From Betaproteobacteria bacterium (lineage in GTDB: Bacteria; Pseudomonadota; Gammaproteobacteria; Burkholderiales; Burkholderiaceae_E): a DNA stretch of 15,162 nt. A program made the translations under genes and the position numbers. Within the stretch, counting starts at the first letter, position 1; each line of letters opens with the position of its first letter. The stretch covers positions 1 through 15,162 of the forward strand of contig VGHV01000024.1 in assembly GCA_016868095.1 (NCBI GenBank), in the 5' to 3' direction. Below are positions 7,204 to 14,941 of this stretch, piece by piece. The notes below the pieces were generated by a model. The model ran no database searches and was not told the DNA's origin. It worked only from the letters and a program-made list of their open reading frames with translations.

Positions 7204-7851
7204 ATGAACAAGCGGCTGGACTTACTTGGCTTATCCTCCGAGCTCTGGTGGGCTGACGGCTGGCCTCAAAGTGCTACCCAAAAGACAATAGCTTCAGGTT
7301 TTGAAGCACTCGATCAAGAACTGCCTGCAGGTGGATGGCCTTGCGGTGCGCTCTCCGAATTATTAAGTAAACAGATCGGTATCGGCGAGCTGCGCTTATT
7401 AATTCCAGTCATGCGTCGACTCACTTTGCAACAAAAGACCGTCATGCTGATGAATCCACCGATGCTTCCCTACGGCCCTGCACTAGCCAGCCACGGTGTT
7501 GATATGAACCATCTCATTTTGCTCAAAGCAAGCGATGTTTTCGATCGGTTATGGGCTATAGAACAGTGCCTACGTAGTAATAGTTTGGGCTGTATCCTAG
7601 CTTGGCTACCCCATACCGACCTGCGCCCTACTGTATTCAGGCGGCTACAGCTCGCAGCACAACAATTCGAAGGACCAAGTTTTGTCTTTCGTCCGATGCA
7701 GGTGCACACACAAGCCTGCGCAGCAGCTCTACGTGTATTGCTACTACCAAGACCCCAACAACGCCTTGGTTTGCGTATTCTCAAGCGACGAGGCCCAATG
7801 CATAGCGAGGTCTTAGAAATTGAATTGCCACCTTCATGTCCAAGCTTTTAA
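7204..7851 (+). CDS. imuA: ImuA, SOS mutagenesis accessory protein (RecA/SulA-like)
   Basis: A 215-residue protein of the ImuA family, which acts with ImuB and DnaE2 (ImuC) in damage-induced mutagenic translesion synthesis. Seen: SGFEALDQELPAGGWPCGAL (residues 31-50), the family's counterpart of the RecA N-terminal core, then IGIGELRLLIPVMRRL, a hydrophobic strand CILAWLP and a basic C-terminal part (RLGLRILKRRG). The Walker A loop is degenerate, as in other ImuA proteins, so ATPase activity is not expected from sequence. It starts 2 bases after the lexA stop with no good ribosome site, indicating translational coupling. Its last 16 bases overlap the start of imuB. Confidence 0.9.
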   Translation: MNKRLDLLGLSSELWWADGWPQSATQKTIASGFEALDQELPAGGWPCGALSELLSKQIGIGELRLLIPVMRRLTLQQKTVMLMNPPMLPYGPALASHGVDMNHLILLKASDVFDRLWAIEQCLRSNSLGCILAWLPHTDLRPTVFRRLQLAAQQFEGPSFVFRPMQVHTQACAAALRVLLLPRPQQRLGLRILKRRGPMHSEVLEIELPPSCPSF

Positions 7852-9470
7852 CAGACAACTTGTGGGTAAGTTTTTATATCGACAAGCTTGCATTGTCGAT
7901 CGCCCAGCAAAACCTAAGCCTTTTTGTTAAGGAAAACCTAAGCCTTTTCCCTCATGAAAACAAAGCTGAGCGCCAGCAAGTTGCACTGGCCATTCATGAG
8001 CACGGTCTGGTCTATCAAGCCAATCAACAGGCTCTTGATGCGGGGGTAAGCCCAGGGCTTGGCAAAGCGAGTGCGCTAAGCCGTTGCCCACAACTGTTAT
8101 GGTTGCCTCGTGACCTGAACGCTGAGACACAGTACCTGCAAGAGCAGTGCTGGTGGCTCTCACGCTTTACCCCTAATCTCTGCATAGAAGATGGTTTTTT
8201 ACTAGCTGAAGTCAGCCGAAGCTTAAAACTATTTGGGGGGCTTGAAGCTTTGGTCGAGCAAATGTTAGAAGGTTTTTCTCAGGTTCAACGGTCATTGAAG
8301 CTTGGCATCGCCCCGACAGCTCGTGCTGCAATATGGTTAAGCAAATGGCAAGCAAATCGAAATTCCAATCAAGAAACAAAATCGACTGTATTTCAAGATA
8401 TAACAATCATTTTAGACCCATCACAGTTACGTCAGGCCCTAGCGGGCATTGATATCCATTGCCTATCAACACACACCGAAACCGCACAGCAATCTCAACA
8501 CCTTCACATGATGCGCGAGGACTTAGGTCTGTTCAAGCTGAAGTCACTCTGGGATTTGCCACGCCAGAGCCTAAGACAGCGGCTTGGCGCCAGGGCTTTA
8601 CTTGCGATGGACCAAGCACTAGGGCTAGAAGCCGATCCTCGAATATGGCTTCAAATCCCCGAGACCCTCCGCCTTAATCGAGAACTATCGTTTTGGGCAG
8701 AAGAAAGCAGTCATTTATTCAAATTAGGACAAGTCATGATCGAACAGGCTTGCGCTCAACTCAAAGCGCGCAGGCTTGGCTTAATGACTATAAGTTTTGA
8801 ACTTCACCACCGTGATCGCGGACCTGTAAGTGTGATCAAGCTAGGTACTCAAACCCTATGCGATCAGTCAAAACGCTGGTCGGGCTTATGGGAAGAGCAT
8901 GTAGCAAAAACCGTCTTACGTGACCCTGTTGTCGGCATCAGCCTTTGCGGTGGAGCGACTCAAAACATGCCGCTTGCTTCAGAGCGTTTGTTTCCAGGAC
9001 CCAATGTGATCCGTCAAACTCAGACAGCCTTATTTGAGCGTTTGCAAGCGCGCTTAGGTCAAAGCAGCATGTTCAGGATGCTAACGATCGCTGAACATCG
9101 CCCTGAAATGGCACAAAGGCTTTGCGAACTGAATAGTCAAACAGACTATAACGATCATAAGCTTAACAGCGCTAAGTTGGTTTCCGTAGCGATCGATCAA
9201 TCATCGATGGGCCTACCGAGACCCTTATGGTTTTTTGAAGAGCCTATACCGCTTATCGAACGCTCCAAGCGCCCTTACTGGCATGGGCCTCTAGCACTTG
9301 TTGCCGGTCCTGAGCGTATAGAAACAGCCTGGTGGGAAGGACAGTGGTTTGCGCGTGATTACTTTATTGCATCGGACCAACACCATGTCTTGTATTGGAT
9401 TTATCGTAACCGTCAGCACGATCCAGCATCGACTTCACTTCAATGGTTTATCCAAGGCTGCTTCGGCTAA
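7836..9470 (+). CDS. imuB: ImuB, Y-family-like mutagenesis protein
   Basis: A 544-residue protein of the ImuB branch of the Y-family polymerases. ImuB is thought to be catalytically inactive and to act as a hub joining ImuA, the beta sliding clamp and DnaE2. Seen: opening strand LWVSFYID (9-16), VSPGLGKASAL (71-81), SLKLFGG (129-135), a (HhH)-like segment DLPRQSLRQRLGARALLAMD (240-259), RELSFWAEE in the little-finger region, SERLFPGP (382-389) where ImuB proteins carry their clamp-contact region, and the C-terminal block WHGPLALVAGPERIETAWW...RDYFIA, ending YRNRQ. Oddities: a tandem NLSLF motif at 26-30 and 34-38 from a 16-base direct repeat, and acidic residues D16 and E118/D119 near catalytic positions. 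It overlaps imuA by 16 bases. No dnaE2 follows; glpK begins 28 bases later. Confidence 0.93.
   Translation: MSKLLTDNLWVSFYIDKLALSIAQQNLSLFVKENLSLFPHENKAERQQVALAIHEHGLVYQANQQALDAGVSPGLGKASALSRCPQLLWLPRDLNAETQYLQEQCWWLSRFTPNLCIEDGFLLAEVSRSLKLFGGLEALVEQMLEGFSQVQRSLKLGIAPTARAAIWLSKWQANRNSNQETKSTVFQDITIILDPSQLRQALAGIDIHCLSTHTETAQQSQHLHMMREDLGLFKLKSLWDLPRQSLRQRLGARALLAMDQALGLEADPRIWLQIPETLRLNRELSFWAEESSHLFKLGQVMIEQACAQLKARRLGLMTISFELHHRDRGPVSVIKLGTQTLCDQSKRWSGLWEEHVAKTVLRDPVVGISLCGGATQNMPLASERLFPGPNVIRQTQTALFERLQARLGQSSMFRMLTIAEHRPEMAQRLCELNSQTDYNDHKLNSAKLVSVAIDQSSMGLPRPLWFFEEPIPLIERSKRPYWHGPLALVAGPERIETAWWEGQWFARDYFIASDQHHVLYWIYRNRQHDPASTSLQWFIQGCFG
7909..7948 (+). repeat. 16-base direct repeat with 24-base period inside imuB
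   Basis: AAAACCTAAGCCTTTT occurs exactly at 7909-7924 and again at 7933-7948. The 24-base offset is a multiple of three, so it duplicates the peptide NLSLF eight residues apart in frame. It lies between the first beta-strand and the conserved VALAIHEHG block of ImuB. Confidence 0.95.
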
Positions 9471-9484
9471 GATCGCAAGCGCTT

Positions 9485-9490
9485 AGGGGA
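9485..9490 (+). promoter_or_regulatory. Ribosome binding site of glpK
   Basis: AGGGGA stands 8 bases before the glpK ATG. There is only a 28-base gap after imuB and no visible terminator, so glpK may receive transcription from the SOS operon unless a promoter lies within the end of imuB. Confidence 0.7.
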
Positions 9491-9498
9491 ATATCGCT

Positions 9499-11004
9499 AT
9501 GAACCACCGAAACGCTTATCTGCTTGCCATTGACCAAGGCACTACAAGCTCACGAAGCCTCATTTTCAATGAGCTTGGACAGATTGTTTCGATGGCGCAA
9601 AAGCCCTTTCGCCAGTTCTATCCCCTGCCCGGCTGGGTCGAGCACGACCCAATGGAGATTTGGGAAACCCAACTGTCCTGTATCCATAGTGCTATCGCAC
9701 AAGCTGGCCTTCAACATCATCAAATCCAAGCAATGGGTATCACCAACCAACGCGAAACCTTCTTGCTTTGGGAACGTGCAAGCGGTCGACCTGTTCATCG
9801 AGCCATTGTCTGGCAGGATCGGCGCAGCAGCGCGCTTTGTCAGCAATGGCGCGAACAAGGTCAGGAATCAATGATTCAGGAGCGTACAGGCTTATTACTC
9901 GACCCCTACTTTTCAGGTACCAAACTAGCCTGGCTGCTTAAAGACAAGCCCGAACTGCGTCGGCGAGCAGTCAAGGGTGAGTTGTGTTTTGGAACGATGG
10001 ATTCCTGGTTAATTTGGCAACTCACCGACAAAGCTGAGCATGTGATTGATCGAAGCAATGCCAGCCGCACCTTGATGATGAATCTTTCAACAGGCCAATG
10101 GGATCAAGCAATGCTCGAACTGCTCGAAATACCGGAAGTCGTGTTGCCGCGCATTATTGATAGCGTTCTAGCTCCTGATGAGCTAAGTCCAAGCATACTA
10201 GGCATTCCAATCACGGGCATTGCAGGCGACCAACAAGCAGCCCTTTTTGGTCAGGCAGCCATAAGCCCAGGGATGGCAAAAAATACTTATGGGACAGGAT
10301 GCTTCATGTTGATGCAAGTCGGTTCAAGGATCCGCCGATCTCATCACCGATTGCTGAGTACTTGCGCCTGGTCTCACAAAACATCGGATGGTCGCATGGC
10401 CATGGACTATGCCCTTGAGGGAAGTGTGTTTGTTGCTGGAGCTGCCCTGCAATGGCTTCGCGACGAACTCGGACTGATCAAGCACGCCCAAGAAAGTGAG
10501 GCACTTGCTGCATCAGTAAGCGATACCGGTGGGTGCTATTTGGTACCTGCCTTTACAGGACTCGGCGCACCGCATTGGGATGCAGAGGCAAGAGGGGTGA
10601 TATCGGGGATTACACGAGGGACTAATCGCGCCCATCTCGTCCGCGCCGCACTCGAGTCGATCGCCTTTCAAAGCGCTGAAGTGCTACTTGCAATGAATGC
10701 CGATGCTGCTGAACCGCTTCGCGAACTACGTGTCGATGGTGGAGCAAGCGCAAATAATTGGTTAATGCAATTCCAAGCAGATCTATTAGGCGTGGGCGTT
10801 GATCGACCAAAAATTCTAGAAAGCACAGCGCTTGGTGTCGCACAACTTGCGGGACTTGGTTGCGGTGTTTTTGATAGCGTTCAATCTTGCGCAACCATGC
10901 GACAAAGCGAGCGGTTATTTACGCCCCAGATATCGCGTGACGAAGCCCAAAGCAAAATGAGCGCCTGGCTCAGCGCGGTGGAGCGCTCGAAGTCAATGCG
11001 CTAA
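9499..11004 (+). CDS. glpK: Glycerol kinase
   Basis: A 501-residue enzyme of the FGGY carbohydrate kinase family, phosphorylating glycerol to sn-glycerol-3-phosphate with ATP in the cytoplasm. Seen: phosphate-binding DQGTTSSR (12-19), GITNQRET (80-87), AIVWQDRR (102-109), SGTKLAWLL (139-147), GTMDSWLIWQLT (165-176), SNASRTLM (186-193), catalytic D244 in GIAGDQQAALFGQ (E. coli D246), NTYGTGCFM, YALEGSVFVAGAA, VPAFTGLGAPHWD and the C-terminal VDGGASANNWLMQFQ. The length is normal (E. coli 502). All catalytic regions are intact. No glpF or glpD is nearby; instead it converges on the ugp operon, whose product feeds the same glycerol-3-phosphate pool. It occupies the place where dnaE2 would be expected after imuB. 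Confidence 0.96.
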   Translation: MNHRNAYLLAIDQGTTSSRSLIFNELGQIVSMAQKPFRQFYPLPGWVEHDPMEIWETQLSCIHSAIAQAGLQHHQIQAMGITNQRETFLLWERASGRPVHRAIVWQDRRSSALCQQWREQGQESMIQERTGLLLDPYFSGTKLAWLLKDKPELRRRAVKGELCFGTMDSWLIWQLTDKAEHVIDRSNASRTLMMNLSTGQWDQAMLELLEIPEVVLPRIIDSVLAPDELSPSILGIPITGIAGDQQAALFGQAAISPGMAKNTYGTGCFMLMQVGSRIRRSHHRLLSTCAWSHKTSDGRMAMDYALEGSVFVAGAALQWLRDELGLIKHAQESEALAASVSDTGGCYLVPAFTGLGAPHWDAEARGVISGITRGTNRAHLVRAALESIAFQSAEVLLAMNADAAEPLRELRVDGGASANNWLMQFQADLLGVGVDRPKILESTALGVAQLAGLGCGVFDSVQSCATMRQSERLFTPQISRDEAQSKMSAWLSAVERSKSMR

Positions 11005-11077
11005 GAAGCACAGCGTGGTATCTTTTTAGCAAGTACCCACCTGGCGGGCGACATATTTATTGCGCGGGATGGCGTCT
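11005..11077. other. Convergent gap between glpK and ugpQ
   Basis: These 73 bases separate two converging genes. I see no strong hairpin followed by a T-run in either direction, so any terminator here is weak or Rho-dependent. Confidence 0.4.
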
Positions 11078-11812
11078 TTAGGGCTTGAGCCTATCCACTG
11101 CATCGGTAATAACCGAGTCGACCCCCCAAGCTAGCAATTGCTGCGCCCTATCGACATCGTTGACCGTATAAACCAAGACCCTTAGCCCCGCTGCATGGGC
11201 ATCGCGGACAAGGGCTGCATTCACTACGCGCTCATTCCAATCCACAGCGACACAGTCCAAACGCTTACATCGCGTCAACCAATCCGGAAATAAGCGATCC
11301 ATCAGCAATGCCCTTGGCAATTGAGGCGCAGCAATCCGAGCTGCGTGCAAAGCAGGCTCTGAAAACGATGAAAGCAGTAGCTCGACTTTTTGATTGACCC
11401 ACAAACCTGCGCAAGCGCGAGCAATCAATCCACCACTATGGGTTTCAAGCCCGGGTGAGGGCTTGATCTCAACATTGGCCAACATAGCCTGCGCTTGCAA
11501 GTAGGACAGCGCCTGATCAAGACTAGGCATGGCTTCGCCTGCAAAAGCCTGCGAATGCCAAGCACCAGCATCGAGTTTCACCAACTGAGCCCAGGTCAGC
11601 TGACGAAGCGGACCTGAACCATTTGTCGTCCGATCAAGGCTCGCATCGTGCATTAACACCGGCAGATCATCTGCAGATAATTTCACATCAAATTCAACCA
11701 TCCGCTGCCCGAGCTCGAAGCCCAGCTTCATCGCGGCAAGTGTATTTTCTGGCGCAAGCTTGCCAGCGCCACGATGGGCAATGATCTTGGGGTAAGGCCA
11801 ATCGATCAACAT
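11078..11812 (-). CDS. ugpQ: Cytoplasmic glycerophosphodiester phosphodiesterase
   Basis: A 244-residue enzyme hydrolysing glycerophosphodiesters (such as glycerophosphocholine) to sn-glycerol-3-phosphate and an alcohol. Seen: the GDPD-family motif IAHRGAGKLAPENT (HRG at 13-15, PENT at 21-24), metal ligands E40 and D42 in VEFDVKLS, the catalytic histidine H55 in LMHDASLDRTTNG, the strand ANVEIKPS with a third acidic ligand, and the C-terminal VYTVND and GVDSVITD. The length matches E. coli UgpQ (247), and there is no signal peptide, so it acts in the cytoplasm on imported substrate. It is the last gene of the operon. Its ATG stands 3 bases after the ugpE stop with only a weak ribosome site, so translation is probably coupled. 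The usual ugpC gene is not between them. Confidence 0.93.
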   Translation of the reverse strand: MLIDWPYPKIIAHRGAGKLAPENTLAAMKLGFELGQRMVEFDVKLSADDLPVLMHDASLDRTTNGSGPLRQLTWAQLVKLDAGAWHSQAFAGEAMPSLDQALSYLQAQAMLANVEIKPSPGLETHSGGLIARACAGLWVNQKVELLLSSFSEPALHAARIAAPQLPRALLMDRLFPDWLTRCKRLDCVAVDWNERVVNAALVRDAHAAGLRVLVYTVNDVDRAQQLLAWGVDSVITDAVDRLKP

Positions 11813-11815
11813 GTT

Positions 11816-12661
11816 CTATTTATCCGAATCCACTAAACCCTTTACAAACCAGCGCTGCATGCCTACGACCACAAGCACCGGAGGCAACATCGCCAAAAGT
11901 GCTGTGACCATGACCAAATGCCACTCGGTCACCGCATCGTTGCCCGCAAGCATGCGTTTGATGCCTACAACCACGGTGTACATCGACTCGTCAGTGGTTG
12001 TTAACAAGGGCCACAAATACTGATTCCAGCCATAAGTGAAGGTGATAACAAATAGTGCTGCGATATTAGTACGCGACAAAGGAAGTAAAACATCAAAGAA
12101 AAAGCGCATCGGCGATGCACCATCGATCCTTGCCGCATCAACCAGCGAGGGCGGAATCGTCATAAAAAATTGTCTAAATAAGAAAGTGGCTGTTGCCGAT
12201 GCAATCAACGGCAGTGTTAAACCTGTATAGGTATTGATTAAATTGAGACTAGCCATCACCTCGTAGGTAGGCATGATTCTCACCTCAACCGGTAGCATTA
12301 GGGTGATAAAAATCAACCAAAAAGCCAAAGTTCTTCCTGGAAAGCGAAAAAACACAAAGGCGTAAGCCGATAAGATCGAGATCACAATCTTGCCAACTGC
12401 GATGACCAGGGCAACAACAAAGGTATTGAAAACCATACGGCCGACGGGTGCTGCGCTATTGCCTGCGCCCGAATCAAGCACTGTGCGGAGGTTGTTGAAA
12501 AACTCAGCACCAACGCCCATCGACATCGGTACATCGCGTACTTGCTCAATCGACTGGGTGGCGGCGGCAATCGCAACCCATACCGGAAAGCCAATGATGA
12601 CAACACCAAGGATTAGAACCCCGTAGGTGAGCCACGGCATCCAGCGAGGTTCACCAATCAT
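11816..12661 (-). CDS. ugpE: sn-glycerol-3-phosphate ABC transporter permease UgpE
   Basis: A 281-residue inner-membrane permease that pairs with UgpA. Six membrane segments can be picked out: about 11-31, 78-100, 112-128, 145-160, 199-215 and 248-267. The EAA loop that docks on the ATPase is intact (LVDAARIDGASPMRFFFDVLLP, about 173-194). The soluble loop with NNLRTVL...APVGRMVFNT is typical of UgpE among CUT1-type sugar and glycerophosphate permeases. It starts 9 bases after the ugpA stop and ends 3 bases before ugpQ. The intact EAA loop means an ATPase partner must exist, although no ugpC is encoded here. Confidence 0.93.
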   Translation of the reverse strand: MIGEPRWMPWLTYGVLILGVVIIGFPVWVAIAAATQSIEQVRDVPMSMGVGAEFFNNLRTVLDSGAGNSAAPVGRMVFNTFVVALVIAVGKIVISILSAYAFVFFRFPGRTLAFWLIFITLMLPVEVRIMPTYEVMASLNLINTYTGLTLPLIASATATFLFRQFFMTIPPSLVDAARIDGASPMRFFFDVLLPLSRTNIAALFVITFTYGWNQYLWPLLTTTDESMYTVVVGIKRMLAGNDAVTEWHLVMVTALLAMLPPVLVVVGMQRWFVKGLVDSDK

Positions 12662-12670
12662 GAGGAACTG

Positions 12671-13570
12671 TCAGCCATAGTGAACCCGCCTCTCAATGAA
12701 TCGAAACTGAACAATTGTGAGGAGCACCACCAAAATCATAAGAATCACAGATTGGGCCGAAGAGCTACCGAGATCGAGCGACTTGAATCCATCGTGATAT
12801 ACCTTATAAACAAGAATGCTTGTCGATGTTCCAGGACCGCCACCTGTTGACGCATCGATAATGCCAAAGGTATCGAAAAAAGCATAAACCACATTCACGA
12901 CCAGCAAAAAGAAGGCCGTTGGCGAAAGCAAGGGCAAGGTGACGTAAAAAAAGGTTTTAAAAGGGCCTGCTCCATCGATCGCTGAAGCCTCAAACATACT
13001 CCTTGGAATGGCCTGCAAGCCAGCGAGAAAAAAAATAAAGTTATAGGAAATTTGCTTCCAAACTGCAGTCATCACAATCAGTGCCATCGCATGGTTGGCA
13101 TTAACAAGATAATTCCATGCCAAACCTTGTTTGATCAACCAGTGCGCGACAACGCCAACGCTCGGCGCAAACAGAAAGCTCCATAAGACTGCAGCAACTG
13201 CGGCCGATACTGCGTAGGGAATGATCAGCATCGTACGAAAAACGTAGCGAGCCTTAATCGCACGGTCAGCAAACCACGCAAGAACCAGGCTAACCGACAA
13301 GCCGATGCTTGTGACAAGCACCGAAAAAACGATGGTAATACCGAAGGAATCGGCGTAATCCGAATCAGCGAATAATCGCTCAAAGTTTTCGAGACCAACA
13401 AACTCGGCGCTCTGGCCAAAGGCGTCTTCAAGAAAAAATGAGCTGAATACCGCCCGAACCGATGGCCAGTAGAAAAAAATTAAAACAATCAAAAGCTGGG
13501 GTGCCAGCAATAATGCTGGCAATCCCCAACCCTTAAACCAGGTGCTGCGCGCGTCTGGCGATGCTGCCAT
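12671..13570 (-). CDS. ugpA: sn-glycerol-3-phosphate ABC transporter permease UgpA
   Basis: A 299-residue inner-membrane permease, partner of UgpE. Hydrophobic spans lie near residues 14-36, 78-97, 111-133, 160-180, 213-233 and 272-291. The periplasmic stretch FLEDAFGQSAEFVGLENFERLF is typical of UgpA, and the ATPase-docking EAA loop is FEASAIDGAGPFKTFFYVTLPLLSP (about 195-219). The length is close to E. coli UgpA (295). The ATG directly abuts the ugpB stop with no spacer (TAG then ATG), so it is translationally coupled to ugpB. Confidence 0.94.
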   Translation of the reverse strand: MAASPDARSTWFKGWGLPALLLAPQLLIVLIFFYWPSVRAVFSSFFLEDAFGQSAEFVGLENFERLFADSDYADSFGITIVFSVLVTSIGLSVSLVLAWFADRAIKARYVFRTMLIIPYAVSAAVAAVLWSFLFAPSVGVVAHWLIKQGLAWNYLVNANHAMALIVMTAVWKQISYNFIFFLAGLQAIPRSMFEASAIDGAGPFKTFFYVTLPLLSPTAFFLLVVNVVYAFFDTFGIIDASTGGGPGTSTSILVYKVYHDGFKSLDLGSSSAQSVILMILVVLLTIVQFRFIERRVHYG

Positions 13571-14929
13571 CTATTCTTTGGCGGTACGCGCAAAGCGAGC
13601 GAGTTGCTCGTTGCCGCGCTGCTCAATCCTTCCTAAGGCAGTCTTGGCATCCTGTTTACCGGCCCAAACACCCTCGAGCTCCTCGTCGATAATGGTCCGA
13701 ATCTGTACAAAATTACCGAGCCTCAAGCCACGCGACTTATCGGTTGTTTTGACAATCATTTGCTGAACCGAGACATCAGTTCCAGGATTTTTCTCATAAA
13801 ACCCCGACTTCTTGGTGAGCTCATACGCTGCCGAGGTGATGGGCAAATAGCCTGTCATCTGATGCGACTGTGCCTGCAATTCCGGGCTGGCAATGTAGTT
13901 GAAGAATTTAGCAACGCCCTTATAGTCCTCTTTCTTTTTACCAGCCATGACCCAAAGACTTGCCCCGCCGATGATGGTGTTTTGCGGAGCACCTGGAACA
14001 TCGGAGTAATGGGGAAGCTTTGCAATACCGAAATTAAATTTCGCGTTAGCCTTGATATTGGCATAGGCTGCTGAGGATCCCGTGAACATGGCACACTCAC
14101 CCGAATGAAACTTAGAATCGGCAGCACCAGCGCGACCGCCGTATGTAAACAAGCCCTGCTTGGACCATTGTTCCAAGTTACCGATATGCTTTTGATGCAA
14201 GGGCGTGTTGACTAGCAACTTTGCATCAGGCGAATCAAAGCCGTTATTAGCTGTAGCGATTGGAACATTGTGCCAAGCCGAGAAATTTTCCAGATGCACC
14301 CAGCTCACCCAGGACGAGGTATAAGCACACTTAGCGGCACCCGATGATTTGATCAGTGCGCCAGCAAGTGCAACGTCCGACCAAGTCTCGGGGATTTTAC
14401 GTACGCCTGCTTTTTGGAAAACATCTTTATTGTAATAAAAAACAGTAGTCGAACTATTGAAAGGAAACGAAAGCATCTCTCCTTTTCGACTGGTGTAATA
14501 GCCCGCTACGGCTGGCACATAGGCTTTAGGATCAAAGGGTTCGCCTGCGTCTTTCATCATTTGAGCCACAGGAACGATAGCGCCCTTCGATGCCATCATC
14601 GTAGCCGTGCCGACTTCAAAAACCTGGAGAATATGAGGGGCGTTGCCAGCACGGAAAGCGGCAATACCTGCTGTCATTGACTCGCCGTAGGTGCCTTTGT
14701 AGACCGGCACCACCTTGTAATCGGACTGGGTTTTGTTAAACCCTGCTGCCATATCATTGACCCAGTCGCCGAGTTTGCCGCCCATCGAATGCCAAAACTG
14801 AATTTCTGTGGCAGCCTGTGCAGATATGGGAAGCGCGGCAAAACCGCAAAATGCAAGACTAAAGCGTGCCCAGTGCCGGCGGGATAAGAGCTTGGTCGTA
14901 GACTTTTCAATAACAGATCTAGTTTTCAT
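13571..14929 (-). CDS. ugpB: Periplasmic sn-glycerol-3-phosphate-binding protein UgpB
   Basis: A 452-residue substrate-binding protein that captures glycerol-3-phosphate or glycerophosphodiesters in the periplasm and delivers them to UgpAE. A signal peptide is clear: basic n-region (LLSRRHWAR), hydrophobic FSLAFCGFAALPIS and an AQA cleavage site around residues 37-39. The mature protein opens TEIQFWHSMGGKLG, the UgpB signature. Further UgpB blocks are GTYGESMTAGIAAFRAG, PFNSSTTVFYYNKD, ECAMFTGSSAAYANI, IIGGASLWVMAGK and GYLPIT. The length is close to E. coli UgpB (438). The ATG at 14929 has a perfect AAGGAG six bases upstream, while an in-frame start at 14995 would put 22 residues before the signal peptide. 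It heads the operon ugpB-ugpA-ugpE-ugpQ. Confidence 0.95.
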   Translation of the reverse strand: MKTRSVIEKSTTKLLSRRHWARFSLAFCGFAALPISAQAATEIQFWHSMGGKLGDWVNDMAAGFNKTQSDYKVVPVYKGTYGESMTAGIAAFRAGNAPHILQVFEVGTATMMASKGAIVPVAQMMKDAGEPFDPKAYVPAVAGYYTSRKGEMLSFPFNSSTTVFYYNKDVFQKAGVRKIPETWSDVALAGALIKSSGAAKCAYTSSWVSWVHLENFSAWHNVPIATANNGFDSPDAKLLVNTPLHQKHIGNLEQWSKQGLFTYGGRAGAADSKFHSGECAMFTGSSAAYANIKANAKFNFGIAKLPHYSDVPGAPQNTIIGGASLWVMAGKKKEDYKGVAKFFNYIASPELQAQSHQMTGYLPITSAAYELTKKSGFYEKNPGTDVSVQQMIVKTTDKSRGLRLGNFVQIRTIIDEELEGVWAGKQDAKTALGRIEQRGNEQLARFARTAKE

Positions 14930-14935
14930 CGGGAT

Positions 14936-14941
14936 CTCCTT
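14936..14941 (-). promoter_or_regulatory. Ribosome binding site of ugpB
   Basis: A perfect AAGGAG on the - strand, six bases before ATG 14929. It decides between this start and the in-frame start at 14995, which lies upstream of it. Confidence 0.85.

Noticed and set aside
9471..11077. Insertion sequence or att-site edges around the glpK-ugp block
   Set aside because: I looked for terminal inverted repeats, target duplications or a transposase near the edges of the block and saw none; if the block was inserted, no recent mobile-element trace remains.
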